Below are positions 58,537 through 64,000 of a DNA stretch of 64,000 nucleotides, in pieces. Source of the stretch: Terebella lapidaria. Lineage: Eukaryota; Annelida; Polychaeta; Terebellida; Terebellidae. The DNA lies in the NCBI GenBank assembly GCA_949152475.1, contig OX424564.1:2976001-3040000 (forward strand), written 5' to 3'. The notes under the pieces were generated by a model. That model was given only the letters and a program-made list of their open reading frames with translations. It had not been told where the DNA came from and searched no databases. Each line of letters starts with the position of its first letter. The first letter of the stretch is position 1. The position numbers and the translations under genes were made by a program.

Positions 58537-59355
58537 ATGGCTAATATTGTCACCTCGCCTGGCCGAGGGACCGTCTCAAAGTCCATCATTCCCGCAGCTG
58601 TGTCCATCTCAATATCGGACAACACTGACCTCAGCACCCTGAGCCATTATATTCGGTCATTGACACATGTGATTCAGGAAATAAAACGTGAGCAGGCCAG
58701 TTTCCAGGATAAGTTGTTGTCCAAATTCGACTAGGTCGAATTTGGTGAGCTTCCTAGTGTGTGATTTATTCGTTGAACTTTTGTACAAATTGTCCGTGTA
58801 TCATGACTAACATTGTCACCTCGCCTGGCCGAGGGACCGTCTCAAAGTCCATCATTCCTGCAGCTGTGTCCATCTCAATACCGGACAACACTGACCTCAG
58901 CACCCTGATTATGCATTCATTGACACACGTGATTCAGGAAATGAAACGTGAGCAGGCCAGTTTCCAGGATAAGTTGTTGTCCAAATTTGACGAGTACAAA
59001 CAAGAAATTTTGAGTGAAGTGAACGAGAGGTTTAAAACGCTGAAAAATGAAATTGACATCGACGTGGCTCTGATGACTGCTCGGGTTGAGCAAGCTGAGA
59101 AGCGAGTTCAAACTGTTGTAGAAGATGACCACTTCAATCCATCCAGAACGGTAGTGGTTACGAGTCTGGATCTGGAACAAGGTGGATCTCCCCTCGATCA
59201 AGCCCAGGCACTTGTCCGTGATGGCTTAGGTTTGAGCACTCATTCGAGCAAAACGTCTCAAAGGTCGTGACGGCAACCTTGGGTTGATGAAGGCAGAATT
59301 CTCCTCTCTCTTGGACAAAATCGATGTTCTGAGCCAGGTACAGATGTGTCCACAT
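58537..59355 (+). pseudogene. LINE A ORF1, copy 2, with duplicated 5' end
   Basis: The first ~200 bp (ATG 58,537, MANIVTSPGRG..) stop at a TAG near 58,732; a second, slightly diverged start follows (ATG 58,803, MTNIVTSPGRG..), offset 266 bp. The second carries the whole coiled coil and RRM-like start, then the same frameshift as copy 1. The two starts differ more from each other than copy 1 from copy 2, so this duplication may predate the large one. Confidence 0.6.
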
Positions 59356-60858
59356 TAAGGCTCTGCGCGGACAGGTTTTTTGCCCCCGCGTCCGCACCGC
59401 ACCGCACACTCAATAGCCCGCACTGCACCGCACCGCAGCATGGTCTGCTGTGGAAGGCCCGCACCGCACCGCAAATATGAAGGGACAACCCGCACCGCAC
59501 CGCACCGCACCGCACTAAAGAGAAAATCGCTCCGCACCGCAATTTTAATATATGTCCGCAAGTTTCCGCAGCTTCGGCGACATTATTCCTATACGTGTAA
59601 TTATCTTTTTGACTGTGTTCAGATGTTGGCAATGAATAATGAACAAAACTTACTAGTTATCTTTATTACAGGGTTGGATTTTACCCAGGCAAAAGGAGTT
59701 TTGCCCTGCAGGGTTACAGCGGGTTTTAATTAGTAAAAGTGGGGAAAAGTGGGCAAAATTCTTTCGGTACCTAATGTCAACCCTGCCAAGAATTTATTTG
59801 ATAATGATACTAGTAAATTCCCTAAATAATCTGTACTGTTGTCACATTATCTAATGTGGTTCAGATCTATCCACCAGATTTCATAATTCATTCAGATCTT
59901 AAAACTTCAATTGTCATTTTCAAAACATTAACCTAATATTGTAGTTTGCATGTCAGATTTATGTGGTTGATGTAGACTCTATTGCATAAGATCAGATTCA
60001 TGAGATCGAGTGTGCATGATCTAGGTGCATATATCTGTGTTGGTGTGTTTACGGTACCTGTGGTGCTTGTAGTAGCAACAATAGTACCGGCTGATTGGCA
60101 GTTGCGTAACAGGCTGTGCCTGAGTGTGGAGACTCACAATTGAGCGAGAGATTGGCTAACTAATCATGTTGATACAAGTATACTGTTCAGGATTATGTCA
60201 TAGGATGCCTGGGGATATCCTGAATATATTAAAAGCTCATTGTATATGCTCACTGACACACTGCCAATGCCATTTGACAGAGTATTGGAATAAAATGACC
60301 CACTTTTACCCACCAGGGGTTGCACGATCCGCACCTCTGGGTAAAACTTGCCAACCCTGCTTTATTGTGATTTGTTGTAACATTCATGAAATTGATGAAA
60401 AAATACATGTAAAATCTTTACCAAATATAAAAGTTGATCCTGATTTATCCTGTCATGCTGTTTTTTTAACTGTTCTTATTTATTTGTAGAAAGGTCCCAT
60501 ATTGTTCCAAAAATCACACCTGGGATATTCACCACCGCTCTGATATTAGGACCAATATGGGAATAATCAACTGAACGTAGAGTTATACTGCAGTGCAGTG
60601 CGGTGCGGGGAATGCGGTGCGGTGCGGTGCGGTCAAATTAATGTTTATGAGAACCGCACCGCACCGCACCCACCAATAGCACAAGGTTGCCGCACCGCAC
60701 CGCCCCGCGGTAAGATAAACTGAGCCCACACGGCACCGCACTGCATCATCAAATCAAGTTGTCGCCCCGCACCACACCGCACTGCATCATCAAATCAAGT
60801 TGTCGCCCCGCACCACACCGCACCGCGGGCTGCGGACCCCGCCCCGCGCAGAGCCTTA
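59356..60858. mobile_element. Complete hAT-like non-autonomous element
   Basis: Perfect 15-bp TIRs TAAGGCTCTGCGCGG / CCGCGCAGAGCCTTA are flanked by GTCCACAT at 59,348-59,355 and 60,859-60,866. The 8-bp duplication is diagnostic of hAT-type insertion. Subterminal arrays of CCGCA/CCGCAC on the left and GCGGT/CCGCAC clusters on the right form long inverted arms. The middle (59,640-60,560) is AT-rich with no transposase. It is inserted into LINE A ORF1. Confidence 0.9.
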
Positions 60859-60866
60859 GTCCACAT

Positions 60867-61861
60867 ACGATCATCTCAAACTCATGAGGTACGTGTTGCT
60901 CAGAACAATATCAAATTCCTCATACATTATTTCCCTCGAGCTCCAAGGGAAATTTCGTGTCGCTGGTAATGGTCGCCTGGTGGAGAAGCACTATCCACCC
61001 CGTTCTCCCACGAGTCCTCCTCCTGACCACATGGGCCATCATCCCATGAACACCAGTCCTTCGTTCCTACAAGTGCCTTTCATCCAAAGTAACCCCGCGC
61101 CGCTCTGTTCCGCTCTGATACGCCGAGTCATACTCTCTCCGCTCCGCTCCGACCTGGCTCCCCACCTTCCAGTCTGATCCCTCCCATAGTGACTCCGCTT
61201 CCCCAAAGCCGTCCTCCGCACCCGCGCTCACTGCAATTTGCTTAGGACAGGTTCCAGCCTCATAGGGAAGTGGTTTCTGTGGCGACCTGGAATATCAATG
61301 GTTGGACCTCTCCGAATTCAGAACTGAGAAATCAATTAATTTTGAATTGTAATGTTGACATTTCATGCCTTTGTGAAACACAATTGGAAAATTATGAAGA
61401 TATATATGTAAAGGGTTATAAGTGGTTTGGTCATAACCGTAGTAATTTACATGTACGTGCCCGAAAGGGTCCGCAGGTGGGGGGTTTTCTAGTGAAACTA
61501 TTCCTGTTACAGTATTATAATGTAAAACATGTAAGGAGATAGAAGGGGTATTAATAATTGTTCTATGTCACAAACTTTCTGACACATTGGTGACGATGTT
61601 TGGTTATTATATTCCGCCAGATAATTCAAACGTGGTAAAATATCGAACGAAATATTTCCATATCTGAGCTCCCAAATAGTGACATTTTAGATTCCGATTT
61701 TATATTATTATGTGGTGACTTCAACGCCAGAATTGGCGATAAATGTATGTCGGATACTATTGAAAATATTGACAATGGTGTTCCAAACCGTGAAGTAAAA
61801 ACTCTGTAAAAAATACACAGGGTGGAGAATTTATGGAATATTTACATGAGATGTAATTCTG
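60867..61861 (+). pseudogene. LINE A: end of ORF1 and start of ORF2, copy 2
   Basis: Downstream of the hAT element, frames with GKFRVAGNGRLVEKHYPPRS match the C-terminal end of L1/I-like ORF1. From 61,269 an endonuclease begins (VSVATWNINGWTSPNS, CLCETQLENYEDIYV), continuing in broken frames through DFILLCGDFNARIGD to about 61,860. The element is cut there by LINE B. There are frameshifts at about 61,470 and 61,640. Confidence 0.6.
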
Positions 61862-63095
61862 TGTTGTGAATGGATCAATCATAAATTCAAGATGGCGGCC
61901 GCCAAAGGTGGTGTGATTTTTTCGTGCTGTTTTTTTACTAGTTTCAGTGAAAATTATAAACGCTCTACAGTATACCAGCAATGAATATAATCAGAATCAT
62001 CCAGTTGAATGTTGTGAGAACTACCTTGTGTCGAAAAATGGCAAGAACTTCGAATACGGACGAGGGATAGTGTACCTTCGCCTATTATCGCTCAGGGCGG
62101 ATCGTGTCAAAGTCAAAAGTCAGAAATGTCAAGTACGTTCAGTGACTTCATACTCATCAAATTCGCCGTGGTCTACCTCAAATCAAACCAAGAACTGTCT
62201 GGTTACTCCCTCTAAGGCTAGGAATATCCTGCGAACTGTGGTTGTAACACTGCTACTGTGCGGGGATATTCATCTTTGCCCTGGACCTGTCAAACGTACA
62301 CCGAAATACCCCTGCACAACCTGTAACAAGACAGTGAGATCCAATAGTAAGTCTATCTCATGTGACTCGTGTGAGCAATGGACTCATGCTAGATGTGCTG
62401 GCATTTCGACAAAGAAGTACGTTGAGACAGCCAGGTCAGATGATGACATCAGCTTCACGTGCGATAGGTGTACGATCTCAGATATGCCGGGCCCAGACTT
62501 GTTTGATGACCCGGATAGTGACACCCCACCAGACGCCACGACCGAAGATTCCACGCCTTGCGGGGAAGAGGATGACGATACCTACACACGCTTTGATGCC
62601 AAGGGCCTTCACTTCCTACATATAAACATTCGCAGTATGCTTCCCAAAATGGACGAGCTCCGCCTCATCGCTAAGCGCACCAAGGCAGCAGTCATCGGGC
62701 TATCGGAGACGTGGATTGATGGTTCCGTCGATGATGCGGAGATCGAGATCCCGGGATACAAAGAGCACATGAACGACAGAAACCGCAACGGAGGTAGTTT
62801 ATGTGTTCATGTGCATCAGGACATTGCGTACAACCCCCGTTTTGACTTAACTGATCCAGGTCTGGAATCCATCTGGGTACAGCTCAGCCTACCCAAGACT
62901 CGTCCGATCTTGATAGGGATGTGCTACAGGCCGCCGACTCAATCAGACTTTTTCGACATATTTTCTCGTGTTTGTAGTAATGATGTGATAGAATATGAAT
63001 CAGTGTTAATGGGTGATTTTAATACTAATACGCTGAAAGGTTCTCATGCATACAATACTCTAGAACGGGCCATGCAAAACTTCATGTACATGTGT
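61862..63095 (+). CDS. LINE B 5' half, copy 2: open frame with 2A-like leader, PHD, endonuclease
   Basis: One open frame (61,947-63,098). Order: ~110-residue leader ending LLLCGDIHLCPGP, closest to the 2A form DxExNPGP with E to H and N to C; PHD-like finger (YPCTTCNKTVRSNS..CDSCEQWTHARC..FTCDRC); acidic spacer; APE endonuclease with HINIRSMLP, GLSETW, GMCYRPP and intact GDFN. It lacks the copy-1 stop. AAGATGGCGGC (YY1-like) at 61,889-61,899 lies near the element start. The frame is ended at 63,096 by an inserted element. Confidence 0.75.
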
Positions 63096-64000
63096 TAGTC
63101 CGGCATGTACGGGGGGTGCACCCCCCCCCCCATGATCCTCCAAAACCAACTTTTTTCTCAAGGTTTTTTTAATACTAATAAACATTACATATGTCTCCGG
63201 TTGCGCATCCATTGCAAAAATTGGTTTTCGGGCCATTTTTCAAAATGGCCGCCCCGCGAAATCTTGAATTTTGAGATTGCTTCACTTTAAGCTGCATAGG
63301 TCTACAAAATAAAATCTTTGTTACCTTTTGCTGCTCATTGTAGGGGCCTTATACATTGTACATGAGAAAACAGTGGTTAAATAAACATTTATAATATGAA
63401 TATGTCCATAAATCCAAGATGGCCGCCAAATTTAGATAATTTTTCACTAAAATGTCCATAACTTCGGACTGAGTCAACCTAGGATGTTCATTTTGGGGTC
63501 TATACCTAGGTTTTCATATACAGGGAATCCATTTAGACCAAAATAAATACAATCAAGCTATTTCTTCTGATGCATGCATCCAAGATGGCCGCCAAATTTA
63601 GATAATTTTTCACTAAAATGTCCATAACTTCGGACTGAGTCAACCTAGGATGTTCATTTTGGGGTCTATATCTAGGTTTTCATATACAGGGAATCCATTG
63701 AGACCAAAATAAACACAATCAAGCTATTTCTCCTGATGCATGTACACCTGCACACATGGTACACGCTACACATTCATTTAGATATCTCTCGAAAATAGCC
63801 CCCTTGACACCCCTATGGTCTCAATTGTGGATCTTGCTTGGATATTTCTGATAGAGACTTTTACTGATTTGTAATCTCAATAATCTAAATTTGGCGGCCA
63901 TCTTGGATTTATGGACATATTCATATTATAAATGTTTATTTAACCACTGTTTTCTCATGTACAATGTATAAGGCCCCTACAATGAGCAGCAAAGGGACCC
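63096..64000. mobile_element. Inverted-repeat element interrupting LINE B, cut by window end
   Basis: Sequence unrelated to LINE B starts at 63,096. About 107-bp inverted arms at 63,331-63,437 and 63,883-63,990 are essentially perfect. Between them are two direct 166-bp repeats (starting CCAAGATGGCCGCC at 63,414 and 63,580). A G/C run (GGGGGGTGCACCCCCC) lies at about 63,110. No coding capacity is seen. The right end lies outside the window. Confidence 0.65.

Larger units (their letters stand above)
41491..63095. repeat. Large segmental repeat, copy 2
   Basis: Counterpart of 4,681-29,923. At its start, 41,491-41,925 equals 4,681-5,115, and the next base pair to match is 41,941/7,684, so this copy has no 135-bp-repeat element. 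Copy 2 diverges at 63,096, where another element interrupts LINE B. Confidence 0.95.

Noticed and set aside
1-64000. tRNA, rRNA or other structured RNA genes
   Set aside because: I looked for tRNA-like cloverleaf boxes and rRNA cores and saw none convincing; a covariance-model scan would be decisive.

Overview
This looks like 64 kb of a repeat-rich metazoan nuclear genome. It has intron-containing genes with GT..AG junctions, several non-LTR retrotransposon (LINE) families, LTR and cut-and-paste transposons, GATA/ATTC microsatellites, and P-type (trefoil) genes. Trefoil genes together with CR1/L2-like LINEs carrying a 2A-like leader suggest a marine invertebrate, such as a non-vertebrate deuterostome (amphioxus, acorn worm or sea urchin grade) or a lophotrochozoan. 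The species cannot be named from the sequence alone.

Layout. 1-4,680: a foldback MITE, a plus-strand trefoil gene, and LINE 3' debris. 4,681-30,436 (continuing at 40,170-41,117) and 41,491-63,095 are two copies of one ancestral segment in the same orientation. Each copy holds, in order: a minus-strand trefoil gene, a 460-bp LTR, a minus-strand multi-exon gene of the DUF6589 type with a cysteine-rich (PHD-like) module, a second LTR plus a gag gene, a LINE (LINE A: coiled-coil ORF1 and endonuclease) hit by a hAT element, and a second LINE (LINE B: 2A-like leader, PHD finger, endonuclease, RT). The copies are very similar at the base level but differ by whole insertions and deletions. This fits either a tandem segmental duplication or two haplotypes assembled end to end.

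30,437-40,169 is a nest present only in copy 1. A TIR element with a TTA target duplication splits LINE B. It contains LINE C, whose ORF1 carries coiled-coil, SGNH-hydrolase-like, NADAR and CCHC-knuckle regions. LINE C is itself split by a 125-bp MITE with an 8-bp target duplication and by a 2.4-kb element built on 135-bp repeats. Removing the outer TIR element and the two inner insertions leaves the host LINE reading frames continuous. 41,118-41,489 is an antisense Ty3/gypsy RT scrap at the copy 1/copy 2 junction. 63,096-64,000 is another inverted-repeat element interrupting LINE B in copy 2.

Most promising signals: the NADAR domain inside a LINE ORF1; a 135-bp minisatellite carrying four nuclear-receptor half-sites per unit; an intron-containing antisense gene lying between two LTR ends that share a 4-bp flanking duplication; and one-sided decay of the DUF6589 gene (copy 1 broken at several points, copy 2 open in the same exons).
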